A stretch of DNA of 34,914 bases from Hyphomicrobiaceae bacterium. Its GTDB lineage: Bacteria; Pseudomonadota; Alphaproteobacteria; Rhizobiales; Methyloligellaceae. Of the stretch, positions 24,802-32,803 are shown piece after piece. Where the stretch lies: positions 1-34,914 of the forward strand of contig JALCBY010000034.1 in NCBI GenBank assembly GCA_028066055.1. The letters run 5' to 3'. Numbering within the stretch: the stretch's first letter is position 1; each line of letters begins with the position of its first letter. A program made the position numbers and the translations under genes. The notes under the pieces were generated by a model. The model searched no databases. It was not told the origin of the DNA and saw only the letters and a list, made by a program, of their open reading frames with translations.

Positions 24802-25614
24802 TTACAGAAACCTGTAGATGTCCCGCTCAAGAACCAGACAGGTCAATTTTCCGGTCATATACGACCCCGTGTCTATGCCAATTCGATATGCCCGGACGCG
24901 CGGCAGCCGGGAGTATGTGTGACCGTGAACTATGATCTTCTCGTGTTTCGATCCGGACGACGTGAATTCGCTTCGGATCGTCAGCAGATCCTCCAGCGAC
25001 TGGTCTGAAATCGGCAAACCGGGGCGAATACCGGCATGCACAAATGCGTAGTCGCCGCATATGTAGTAGGGCCGAAGCGATCTGATGAAATCGACATGCC
25101 GTTTCGGAAGATTGTCACGCAACGCGCTCTGCAATGTGGTGAACTGGCTATCGTTCAGTTGGTCCTTTGGCACCGGTACACCGTAGCTCTCAAGCGTCGT
25201 CCGCCCATGCACGCTCAGCCACTTCTGACCCGTCCGGGCGTCATTAAGAAAATCGAGCAACAGCCGTTCGTGGTTTCCGATCAAGGTGATTTTCTCGACG
25301 TCATCGGGCTCATCATCGATCATCGCGTCAATGACCTCCCGGCTTGACGGGCCTCCATCAATGTAGTCGCCGAGATAGACGAGCTTGCAATTCGCCGAAG
25401 ATCCGCTCGCCGCGCGGTCGGCCTTGATTTTCGCACGGGTTTGAGAGAGGAGATCGATACGACCGTGTATGTCGCCGATCACATAGAGGCGGAGGCCGGC
25501 GGGTATGCCTTCATCCACGCGCGGGAACCCGACTACTTTCGGCCAAACACCCTCCAGCGGGTCCACGAGGAGCCGCGAAGGAATCCGCCTAAGTCGCGAA
25601 AGCAATGACGCCAT
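24802..25614 (-). CDS. PPP-type metallophosphoesterase (Ser/Thr phosphatase or Ap4A hydrolase-like)
   Basis: The protein of about 270 residues has all the PPP-family metal motifs: GDIHG (D48, H50), GDYIDGG (D83, D86), GNHE (N114, H115), FVHAG (H193) and VHGHT (H230, H232). In most relatives the second motif is GDYxDRG; here the Arg is Gly, which may alter phosphate binding. Possible roles are protein phosphatase, diadenosine tetraphosphatase, or dephosphorylation of a sugar or tyrosine-kinase target in polysaccharide assembly; relatives are common in alphaproteobacterial exopolysaccharide loci. ATG 25614 is used; a TTG at 25650 would add 12 residues. It lies upstream of the ATP-grasp gene on the same strand, 159 bp away. 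Confidence 0.85.
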   Translation of the reverse strand: MASLLSRLRRIPSRLLVDPLEGVWPKVVGFPRVDEGIPAGLRLYVIGDIHGRIDLLSQTRAKIKADRAASGSSANCKLVYLGDYIDGGPSSREVIDAMIDDEPDDVEKITLIGNHERLLLDFLNDARTGQKWLSVHGRTTLESYGVPVPKDQLNDSQFTTLQSALRDNLPKRHVDFIRSLRPYYICGDYAFVHAGIRPGLPISDQSLEDLLTIRSEFTSSGSKHEKIIVHGHTYSRLPRVRAYRIGIDTGSYMTGKLTCLVLERDIYRFL

Positions 25615-25935
25615 TTTGTCGCTCGGTTCCCAGGTGCCACATCGTCGCAATTATTCGGCCTGACCCACAGAACACCCTCTGCTGTACGTGTTACCTACGC
25701 CTCAGCGCTTCGCAGGCAGCCAGGATAAAAGGCACGTTGTTTGCCGTGTGCAATGCAATCAAACGGGTGTGACAGTATCCATGTTTCTCGGTTTCGCGAA
25801 GGAGCGATTTCGCGCAAAAGTTTGATACGGCATTCGCTTCCCGCGACAGTTTACTAAAGGAATCGTATGTAGTTAACTGAGGTATAAATCCCGGTTAAAA
25901 TTTGCCTTTATCGATCTCAGTGAGTGTTGCGTATC
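25615..25935. other. Divergent intergenic region, AT-richer
   Basis: Between the phosphoesterase (minus) and the fused glycosyltransferase (plus) these 321 bases hold no gene. A sigma-54-like element is at 25730-25745. The last 70 bases are AT-rich (GTTAAC, TATAAAT, GGTTAAAATT), as expected just upstream of a start, but I could not pair a convincing -35 with a -10. Confidence 0.5.
25730..25745 (+). promoter_or_regulatory. Candidate sigma-54 (-24/-12) promoter
   Basis: AGGCACG-TTGT-TTGCC matches the RpoN consensus TGGCACG-N4-TTGCW at all but the first and last bases, with the invariant GG and GC and correct spacing. It points towards the fused glycosyltransferase gene and would give an untranslated leader of roughly 180 bases. 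No enhancer site or RpoN activator gene was seen. Confidence 0.35.
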
Positions 25936-27564
25936 ATGCGTTCTCAGCCACGCATTTCGATCGTTACTATCTGCTTCAACGACAAGCAAAATCTGACGGC
26001 GACCGCGGAGTCCATTCGCGATCAATCTTCCGCAGATTTTGAGTGGGTCGTTGTTGACGGCGCATCCACGGATGGCACCGTCGACTATCTGGAAGGCCTC
26101 GATGTACCGGGCATGCGTTGGGTCTCGGAACCGGATACCGGCATCTACAATGCCTTCAACAAGGGCGTTGACCTGTCGCGTGGTGACTATGTCGTTTTCA
26201 TCTGTGCCGGGGACCGTTTTTGTGGGCCGGACACGCTTGAAAGAACAACGGAGTTCATGTCGGTTAATCCGGGCTTCGACATGTATTATGCGGACTCTTT
26301 TGAAGTGGATGGAACGGGCAACCGGTTCCTGAGGGCGGCGCGCGGGCACGACAAGATCTGGTGGAACCTGTTTACGCACCACCAGTCCATTTTCTACGCC
26401 AGATCCTGCTTCGAGACGGCCAGATACAACGAGGATTATCGAATTGGCGGGGACTATGCCCTCACGGCGCAGCTCCTCCATCAAGGATGCACCGCGATCA
26501 AGATGCCGTTCGCGACCTCGGAGTTCCTGCTGGGCGGTACGTCGCAGCAGAATTACTGGAAGGGAGAAGCGGAAAATTGGCACGCGCGACGCGACCTTGG
26601 TGTTCCTCTTGTCAACCGGGCCGCGATATTCGCGGCGCACGCTGTCATACGATTGGGGCGAACGTCCACGCCTGCGCTCTATCGGTTGCTGCGCTACAGA
26701 TCGAATTCACCCGGTCCATCGCCGCACGCGCTTAGCGATCGTTCCGGGGAGGGTGGTCCGGCGGGCAACATCGATACCTATCGGGTGGCGGACATCGAGA
26801 TCAACTGTCGCTCTCTTGATGACGCCCTCGACAAGATCATGTTGGAGAAGCGCGAGACCAACAACGCCTTCTCCGTCTACACCCTGAATCTGGATCACGT
26901 ATCGCAGTTTCGCCGCGACCGTGCGTTCAAAGAGTGTTATTCGCGCGCGAAGTTTACGCTGCCGGACGGGTTTCCGATTGCGCTTGCCGGCCGCATGGCC
27001 GGACACGATGTGGAGCGTGCTTGCGGGTCCGATCTCATCGTGCCGCTCTGCAAACGGGCCGCGTCATCGGATATGAGCGTGTTTTTGTTCGGTTCTACAT
27101 CCTCGGTTCTGTCGGAGTGTGCCGAGAAGCTCAAGCGCCTGGCGCCGGGGCTGAAGATCGCGGGGGTGCACGCGCCGGAATTCGGTTTCGATCCGGCCGG
27201 ACCTGAAGCGGATGAAGCCATTGAGATTCTCAAAAAGTCCAATGCCGATATATGCTTCGTTGCCCTTGGTGCACCAAAACAGGAGCTGTTTTCAGCGCGC
27301 TGCGTGGACCGTCTCGAAGGAATTGCGATGATCTGCATCGGCGCGGGTCTCGACTTTATCGTCGGAACGCAGCAGCGGGCCCCGGCATTCTTCCAGAATA
27401 ATGGCATGGAGTGGGTGTGGCGGCTTGCTCACAATCCGACACGGCTCACGAAACGCTACCTCCATTCCGCCTACGTCTTTCCCAAAGTATTGCTGTCTGC
27501 ACTTCGGGCGAACCGACAGCGCGGAGCGTCCGCTGCAGGGTCGGGCGTTTCTGCCGGAGAATAA
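25936..27564 (+). CDS. Fused glycosyltransferase: GT2 domain plus WecG/TagA/CpsF (GT26) domain
   Basis: This protein of about 542 residues joins two glycosyltransferases. The N-terminal 250 residues are a GT2 domain of the WcaE-like sort: ISIVTICFNDKQNL, VVVDGASTDGTVDYL, SEPDTGIYNAFNKGVD and the ICAGDRF motif. After a linker (about 255-280), the C-terminal 260 residues are a WecG/TagA/CpsF domain: YTLNLDHVSQF, FTLPDGFPIALAGRM, ACGSDLIVPL, VALGAPKQE and IGAGLDFIVGTQQRAPAF. GT26 enzymes add the second sugar onto an undecaprenyl-diphosphate-linked first sugar, so one chain may perform two successive additions. Stand-alone forms are the norm for both families. The ATG at 25936 is used; GTG 25924 is possible. 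Frame and spacing show no sign of a sequencing fusion. Confidence 0.9.
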   Translation: MRSQPRISIVTICFNDKQNLTATAESIRDQSSADFEWVVVDGASTDGTVDYLEGLDVPGMRWVSEPDTGIYNAFNKGVDLSRGDYVVFICAGDRFCGPDTLERTTEFMSVNPGFDMYYADSFEVDGTGNRFLRAARGHDKIWWNLFTHHQSIFYARSCFETARYNEDYRIGGDYALTAQLLHQGCTAIKMPFATSEFLLGGTSQQNYWKGEAENWHARRDLGVPLVNRAAIFAAHAVIRLGRTSTPALYRLLRYRSNSPGPSPHALSDRSGEGGPAGNIDTYRVADIEINCRSLDDALDKIMLEKRETNNAFSVYTLNLDHVSQFRRDRAFKECYSRAKFTLPDGFPIALAGRMAGHDVERACGSDLIVPLCKRAASSDMSVFLFGSTSSVLSECAEKLKRLAPGLKIAGVHAPEFGFDPAGPEADEAIEILKKSNADICFVALGAPKQELFSARCVDRLEGIAMICIGAGLDFIVGTQQRAPAFFQNNGMEWVWRLAHNPTRLTKRYLHSAYVFPKVLLSALRANRQRGASAAGSGVSAGE

Positions 27565-27725
27565 CGTTCAAGGCTTCTAACAGACGGCTCCACCGCAACA
27601 TTTACCCTTCCGACAACTGGTGCGCTTCAACTCGGGAAGAAACTGTATGGTATCGCGACGAACGAATATCTGCTCGTGCGGTGCGCGCCTGTCATCCAGG
27701 CAGGCGGCAATGTTGACAACAAATT

Positions 27726-27730
27726 GAGGG
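27726..27730 (+). promoter_or_regulatory. Ribosome binding site supporting the TTG start of gmd
   Basis: GAGGG is 7 bases before the TTG at 27738. The next in-frame ATG (27756) would remove the first strand of the Rossmann fold, so TTG is preferred. Confidence 0.6.
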
Positions 27731-27737
27731 TTTCGTT

Positions 27738-28808
27738 TTGGCCAAAAAGATAGCGATGATCACAGGCGTTACCGGACAGGACGGCGCCTATCTTTCCCGA
27801 GCCCTGCTTGACAAGGGCTATGAAGTCCACGGCGTGAAACGTCGTTCGTCTTCGTTCAATACCGCACGGGTGGACGGTCTCTATCTCGATCCTCATGAAC
27901 ATGAGACGAGCTTCCGACTGCATTTCGGCGACATGACGGATGCGACAAACCTGATCCGTCTCATCCAGGAGATCCAGCCCGACGAGATCTACAACCTTGC
28001 CGCGCAAAGCCATGTTCAGGTGAGTTTCGAGACGCCTGAATACACGGCAAACGCCGACGCGCTTGGAACGCTGCGTCTTCTGGAAGCAATACGCATTCTC
28101 CGGATCGAGGAGACGACCCGGTTCTATCAGGCGTCGACGTCAGAGCTCTTCGGAGAAGTTCAGGAAGTTCCTCAGCGGGAAACAACGCCGTTCTATCCCC
28201 GCTCGCCATACGCAGTCGCAAAACTTTACGGCTACTGGATCACGGTCAATTACCGCGAGGCGTACAACATGTACGCCTGCAACGGTATCCTGTTCAATCA
28301 CGAGAGCCCTTTACGCGGCGAGACGTTTGTAACACGCAAGATTACCCGTGCGGTCGCCGCGATGCATCACGGACTGCAGAAGAAACTCTATCTCGGCAAT
28401 CTCGATGCCCAGCGCGACTGGGGACATGCCCGGGACTATGTGGAAGGCATGTGGCGCATTCTGCAGCAACCCGAACCGGACGATTTTGTTCTCGCCTCGG
28501 GCGAAATGCATTCCGTGCGCAAGTTCGTGGAGCAGGCCTTTTCCCGTATCGACATCGATATCGCCTGGCAGGGCGAAGGGCTCGAAGAAGTGGGTATCGA
28601 CCAGAAGACCGGCGATGTATTGATTGAAATCGATCCGCGCTATTTTCGCCCGACGGAGGTCGAACAGCTTCTGGGCGATGCAAGCAAGGCCCACCAGCAA
28701 CTGGGATGGCGACCCGAGACCAGCTTCGCCGCGCTGGTTGACGAAATGGTCGAAGAGGATCTGAAGGTCGTGCTGGAAGAAACCTCACGGAAGGAGCGCG
28801 ACGGCTAG
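27738..28808 (+). CDS. gmd: GDP-mannose 4,6-dehydratase
   Basis: The 356-residue short-chain dehydrogenase converts GDP-mannose to GDP-4-keto-6-deoxymannose using bound NADP. The dinucleotide motif is [11 protein letters not shown] (9-19), followed by the Gmd-specific [17 protein letters not shown]. The catalytic region shows STSELFGE and the YxxxK pair in [12 protein letters not shown], then [19 protein letters not shown], a Gmd hallmark. The length is typical. Translation starts at TTG, backed by GAGGG. No GDP-fucose synthase or RMD-type reductase gene is present here, so the product most likely feeds one of the two aminotransferases (perosamine-type sugar) or the RmlC-like epimerase. A hairpin-like GCCTG...CAGGC lies in the 173-bp gap upstream, of uncertain meaning. 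Confidence 0.97.
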   Translation: MAKKIAMITGVTGQDGAYLSRALLDKGYEVHGVKRRSSSFNTARVDGLYLDPHEHETSFRLHFGDMTDATNLIRLIQEIQPDEIYNLAAQSHVQVSFETPEYTANADALGTLRLLEAIRILRIEETTRFYQASTSELFGEVQEVPQRETTPFYPRSPYAVAKLYGYWITVNYREAYNMYACNGILFNHESPLRGETFVTRKITRAVAAMHHGLQKKLYLGNLDAQRDWGHARDYVEGMWRILQQPEPDDFVLASGEMHSVRKFVEQAFSRIDIDIAWQGEGLEEVGIDQKTGDVLIEIDPRYFRPTEVEQLLGDASKAHQQLGWRPETSFAALVDEMVEEDLKVVLEETSRKERDG

Positions 28809-28837
28809 GCGCGTTATTCGCTCAGGCGGACTCCCGT

Positions 28838-29962
28838 TCAATTCGCTTCTTTGGGCGAGGGAGGAATCGTCGGTCCGGCGGCCTGCACAATGTGAGGCAT
28901 CAGTGCCTTGAGTTGGGGCGCATCCTGTCCATCTTTTGGTTCGATGCTGCTGAAATATTCATCTGGCCACCATGGCCCCGCGGCCCAGTAAGCCCAGCCG
29001 AGAATGATATCCCGGTTTTTTCCCAGCAGTGCGGCAAGTTCGGCAATGGCCGTTACGCACCGCGGGTTCGCGCCGCCGCCGAACTCTCCGACAAACCCGA
29101 CTTTGTTGTTCTCCTTGAGCCAGCGAAGAAATGGCTCAACCCGCTTAACCCCTATCTGCGGGCCGATACAGTAATCACTCTGACCCGCCGATCCGGCGTC
29201 AAGATAGAGGTGCCCTTCGAAGACGATCCGGTCCAGCGGATCTTTGATGGTTAGCATGGTTTCCGCGTTGCCGTGGTCATACCAGTGCATCGTCCCGCTG
29301 AAGGTGTTGCCACCGACGAAAATGAGGTTTCGCGCGCCGGTTTCGCGAATTGCCGCAATCGCCAGATTAGCGGCCTCGGCCCACACCTTCGATTCGATAT
29401 CGTAAGGCTCGTTCATCAGACCGAAGATGACGCGAGGTGAATCCTTGAAGTGCACGGCCATTCTTTTCCAGACATCGGCAAGGGTCGACGTCGGAACTTT
29501 TTCGGTGCCGATCGGTGTCTCCTCATAGCGGGCATAGTTATGGAGATCGACGATGACCCAGGCACCGAGTTCCTGCAGCTTCTTGACCGTCAGGAGGAGC
29601 CGCGCCACTTCTTTTTCGTCGAGCGGTTCGCCGAGCGCATGCTGCAGGCGCTCCCACCGTATGGGCAGACGAAACGTGTTCATTCCCTTGCCAAGAAAAT
29701 ATTTGGGAGACACGTAACCCGGTGTCAGCTCGGCTATTGGATATGTGTATTCCTTTCCGAATTTTCCTCTCTTCTCACCATTCGGTATCTCAGGGCCGAA
29801 CTCGGCTCCCGCCAAACTGACGCCCGTGAGATACGGCATCTGCTGCTGTCTTGAATGAGCCGAAAATCCGCTGGGATACATTGCGAAAATCACCGCGGCC
29901 AACACGGCGCAGACGGCGAGAATTGCCGCAAACAAGAGTTTCTGACTGCTTCTGTGACTCAT
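28838..29962 (-). CDS. Membrane-anchored GH5 glycoside hydrolase (endoglucanase-like)
   Basis: This 374-residue protein is a glycoside hydrolase family 5 enzyme. A hydrophobic segment (about 9-28) forms a signal anchor or signal peptide, so the catalytic domain is periplasmic or exported. The acid/base Glu is E185 in GLMNEPYD and the nucleophile E293 in VGEFGGG; FRLPIRWERL, VIVDLHNYARY and FEGHLYLD are further GH5 landmarks. The family includes endo-beta-1,4-glucanases and mannanases. In polysaccharide loci such enzymes trim, release or length-control the polymer, or clear it from the periplasm, which suggests the repeat unit may contain a beta-gluco or beta-manno linkage (inference). The start is ATG 29962; a TTG three codons upstream is possible. 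Confidence 0.9.
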   Translation of the reverse strand: MSHRSSQKLLFAAILAVCAVLAAVIFAMYPSGFSAHSRQQQMPYLTGVSLAGAEFGPEIPNGEKRGKFGKEYTYPIAELTPGYVSPKYFLGKGMNTFRLPIRWERLQHALGEPLDEKEVARLLLTVKKLQELGAWVIVDLHNYARYEETPIGTEKVPTSTLADVWKRMAVHFKDSPRVIFGLMNEPYDIESKVWAEAANLAIAAIRETGARNLIFVGGNTFSGTMHWYDHGNAETMLTIKDPLDRIVFEGHLYLDAGSAGQSDYCIGPQIGVKRVEPFLRWLKENNKVGFVGEFGGGANPRCVTAIAELAALLGKNRDIILGWAYWAAGPWWPDEYFSSIEPKDGQDAPQLKALMPHIVQAAGPTIPPSPKEAN

Positions 29963-30065
29963 GCGGGACAAATCCGGATTTGCGTTACGGAACAGGCAAG
30001 GCCTCTCTATACAAGGAAAATGGGGGCTTGCGAAACAGGTGGGTCAGATCGCCGGGAGAGAGAAT

Positions 30066-31343
30066 TCAGAGCCGCAACCTGAGCCGGCTGCCCAAAGTTC
30101 TGGGGGCATATTCGTGTTTGCGGAATGCGACCGTCAGGGCAAGCAGAATAGCCAAATAGGGACCGACAAAGGCAAAGAGACCGGCTCCGAACGCGTTGAT
30201 AATAAACAGGATAAACAAGCCGTTGGCGATGCTGCGTCCGCGCGGATCCATTGGCTGCCGGAAATAGCTAAAAATCGCTATCGCAAGTCCCCCGTAAATC
30301 ACGAACAAAAATATCCCAAACCTATAGAACTCTCCGACGACACCGACATCGGAAAGATAGAAGTGTTTGTCGTAGATTCTGTGAAAGCCGTTTTGCCACT
30401 GAAGTGACAGTGCACCCATGCCGAGCCAATCGTTCTTTTCCAACTCTGTCAGGATTGTCCTGGACGTTGTTACACGCACGTCAAGCTCGGCAACCGAGTT
30501 GCCAACTCCCAAATCGCCTCCCGAAACCTTGGTCCAGAGAAAAAGGGCAACCAAGCCGACCACCCCTCCGGCGGCTGCAACCAGAAAATGACGCCACGAC
30601 GTCAGGGCAAAGATCACGCCAACGGCAACAATAACGATGCCAATTGTGCTCCGGGTTTGAGAAATCAGCAAAAGACCGGCCACACCGACGAGAACAGGCA
30701 CCAGATGTTCCCACGCTCCGTGCCGGATGATCATGACCGAGCCGATGACGATCGAGATGCTGTACATGTCGGAGCCGACAAGGATGCGATATTTGCGTGG
30801 ATCGAGGTCGGGAATATCACGCGATGCGAGGTCTCCCAACAGCCCGGTCTGCATCACCAGGCCGAGGCAGAGGTAGATCAGCGCCGCCCAGTATATCGCG
30901 CCGACTAATGCCTCCGGCCGATTGGAAAACTGAAAATACGCCGCCAGGATCAAAAACATCCCGAAAAACAGCAGAACGCGCCGCTCTTCGAACAGTCCGT
31001 AAAAAACGGGCTGCCCAAATTTCAAATATGCGAATGTCGCCGACCCGAACGCAAACGCAAGAACGACCAACAGAAGGATCAAATCACCCGCGCCGAAACG
31101 TTTTCGATGCAGTCCCTCGATAACCGCCAAGATTGCCGCAAAACAGCACAACCCAATGTATGCCTCGCGCAGTCCGGAAAATGCGAGAAAGTGTTGCTCA
31201 AATGGAGATCCGGCGCGGAAAAAGAAGCCCCCGTGCACGAGCAAAACGGCAACCAGAACTGGAGAGAACACATAGCACTCGCGCCAGGTTCTGCTGATCC
31301 ATCGAAAAGACGACGGTCGTCTCGGAATTTCGATCGTGGTCAT
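30066..31343 (-). CDS. Polytopic Wzy/O-antigen-ligase-like membrane protein
   Basis: The 425-residue protein has about ten to twelve hydrophobic segments spread along its length and a long polar loop (about 265-330) between late segments, the layout of Wzy polymerases and WaaL-like ligases. SQTRSTIGIVIVAVGV (about 228-243) resembles the conserved R-containing segment of the Wzy_C/O-antigen ligase domain. It would join repeat units in the periplasm. It is the only polymerase candidate in the locus and follows the export genes on the same strand (61 bp after the OPX gene), agreeing with a Wzx/Wzy-type pathway. No flippase (Wzx) is found within the window. Sequence similarity among such proteins is low, so polymerase versus ligase is unresolved. 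Confidence 0.78.
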   Translation of the reverse strand: MTTIEIPRRPSSFRWISRTWRECYVFSPVLVAVLLVHGGFFFRAGSPFEQHFLAFSGLREAYIGLCCFAAILAVIEGLHRKRFGAGDLILLLVVLAFAFGSATFAYLKFGQPVFYGLFEERRVLLFFGMFLILAAYFQFSNRPEALVGAIYWAALIYLCLGLVMQTGLLGDLASRDIPDLDPRKYRILVGSDMYSISIVIGSVMIIRHGAWEHLVPVLVGVAGLLLISQTRSTIGIVIVAVGVIFALTSWRHFLVAAAGGVVGLVALFLWTKVSGGDLGVGNSVAELDVRVTTSRTILTELEKNDWLGMGALSLQWQNGFHRIYDKHFYLSDVGVVGEFYRFGIFLFVIYGGLAIAIFSYFRQPMDPRGRSIANGLFILFIINAFGAGLFAFVGPYLAILLALTVAFRKHEYAPRTLGSRLRLRL

Positions 31344-31404
31344 CGCTCGTCCGTTTTCCGCCAGCGCCTCTATCGGCGCCGTGGCCGAGATTACGCGGAG
31401 CGGA

Positions 31405-32769
31405 TTAACGTCTTACTGTATCGGTGACTTTCGCGCCGAGCCGCGACGGCAATGGCGAAGTGCCGAATGCTGTCGGATCTCCGGTAACCGGAACCGGTTT
31501 TTCCACATTGACGACATCACCGGGTTTCACCTCGTCATCCGGCTTGGCTTCCAGCCTTTTAGTCCCGTCCTCCGTCCTGCGGACAAGGGTGAAATTTCGC
31601 ACGAGCTGCTCCTTTTTTTGCCCGCGGATACCGGTTGGCGGCGCTACCTCCGCTGCCAGCAGGAGCTGCTCGCTTCGGCGCACCAGCAGACGTGCTTCGT
31701 TCAACGCTGTTAGCGTCGTCTGCTGTTCATCACGCAACGCCTTCACGGCCTCCTGCTTCAGCTCCTCTGCATTTCTTTGCTCCCTGTGCAAAGACAGGCG
31801 GGAGCGAATGATTGCGGTTTGAAGTTCCTGACGGGTCCGTTCGATACGAGAGAGCGACAGCTCGACGCTGGTAACACGGTCGGCGTTGGTCAGTCCCCGG
31901 GATGCCAGATGCCTCACGCGTTTGGCTTCCTTCTCGGTGATCGCGAGCTGCTTGCCGACCGATTCAAGCTCCTTGCGAAGCGACTCGATTTCCCGCTCTG
32001 TAATTTTGCTGAGATTTTCGAATGTCGCGATTTTTTCCTGATGAAGGGCGAGGTTTGCGGTCAGAATATCGCGCTCTTTCTCAATTACGGCGTTGAGATC
32101 CGGCCCGTGGATAAAGGGAGCCAGCTCCGAAGGGATCTTGAAGTCTTTCTGCCTCTTGATTTCCGCCCGGATGCGGGCAAGTCGCACAAGGGCGCTGTGA
32201 GCAAGCCTTGTGTTGGTCGCAAGCTCGCTGCGCGCTGAAATGACCTCACGTGCAGACGCCGTATCGCGTGCTCTGAAGTACCCACCGGCAATGCTGACGG
32301 CCTTGAGGACAGTGAGCCCCGGCTGAAATTCATAGCGCCCCGGCGTGACCACATCACCGAGAATGAAAAACGGACGGTATCGCACAATCGAAACGACCAC
32401 GCTCGGCGGGTTGGAAAGGCTTGAACTCACTCGCAGGCGTTCGGCGATGTCATCAGCCAACTTGCTGATGGTGAGGCCGCGTGCGGGGACCCTTCCTATG
32501 ATCGGCAGTCCGACCTTGCCATCTGTGCCGACGTCAATATCACCATCGAAGCCAGGCCACTCGTGAACCCTGACTCGCAACCTGTCTCCGCTGTCGAGCA
32601 TATACCCTTGTTCACTGCCGGTGTCGGCGGCGCTGGCAAAGTCCGCCGAACCGGCCGACATCAAGAGCACAGCAAACGCCAGAGATGCCACGGCGTATAC
32701 GGCCATACGCCGAAGTATGATCGATGTTACGGCCCTGGCCGCCATCAGTCCTCGGAACGGTACATACAT
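31405..32769 (-). CDS. Outer-membrane polysaccharide export protein (Wza/ExoF-like OPX) with coiled coil
   Basis: This 454-residue protein matches the ExoF-type OPX group of alphaproteobacteria. A hydrophobic signal region (about 22-40) ends near FASA before ADTGS. The Poly_export domain (about 55-130) begins YMLDSGDRLRVRVHEWPGFD; an SLBB-type domain follows (FFILGDVVTPGRYEF). Residues about 180-375 are a long charged helical, coiled-coil-like region (heptad-like Leu/Glu/Lys/Arg), and a short C-terminal beta region (NFTLVRRTEDG) closes the protein. Wza itself lacks such a helical region. GAGGA lies about 10 bases before the ATG. It is 34 bp downstream of the Wzc/ExoP-like gene, and the two should form the trans-envelope export channel. 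Confidence 0.88.
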   Translation of the reverse strand: MYVPFRGLMAARAVTSIILRRMAVYAVASLAFAVLLMSAGSADFASAADTGSEQGYMLDSGDRLRVRVHEWPGFDGDIDVGTDGKVGLPIIGRVPARGLTISKLADDIAERLRVSSSLSNPPSVVVSIVRYRPFFILGDVVTPGRYEFQPGLTVLKAVSIAGGYFRARDTASAREVISARSELATNTRLAHSALVRLARIRAEIKRQKDFKIPSELAPFIHGPDLNAVIEKERDILTANLALHQEKIATFENLSKITEREIESLRKELESVGKQLAITEKEAKRVRHLASRGLTNADRVTSVELSLSRIERTRQELQTAIIRSRLSLHREQRNAEELKQEAVKALRDEQQTTLTALNEARLLVRRSEQLLLAAEVAPPTGIRGQKKEQLVRNFTLVRRTEDGTKRLEAKPDDEVKPGDVVNVEKPVPVTGDPTAFGTSPLPSRLGAKVTDTVRR

Positions 32770-32803
32770 TTTTAGCTATCCTCGGCAACCTACTGACAAC
32801 AGT

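Noticed and set aside
27691-27709. Stem GCCTG...CAGGC upstream of gmd, considered as a riboswitch or terminator
   Set aside because: Only five pairs, no T run and no known aptamer features.
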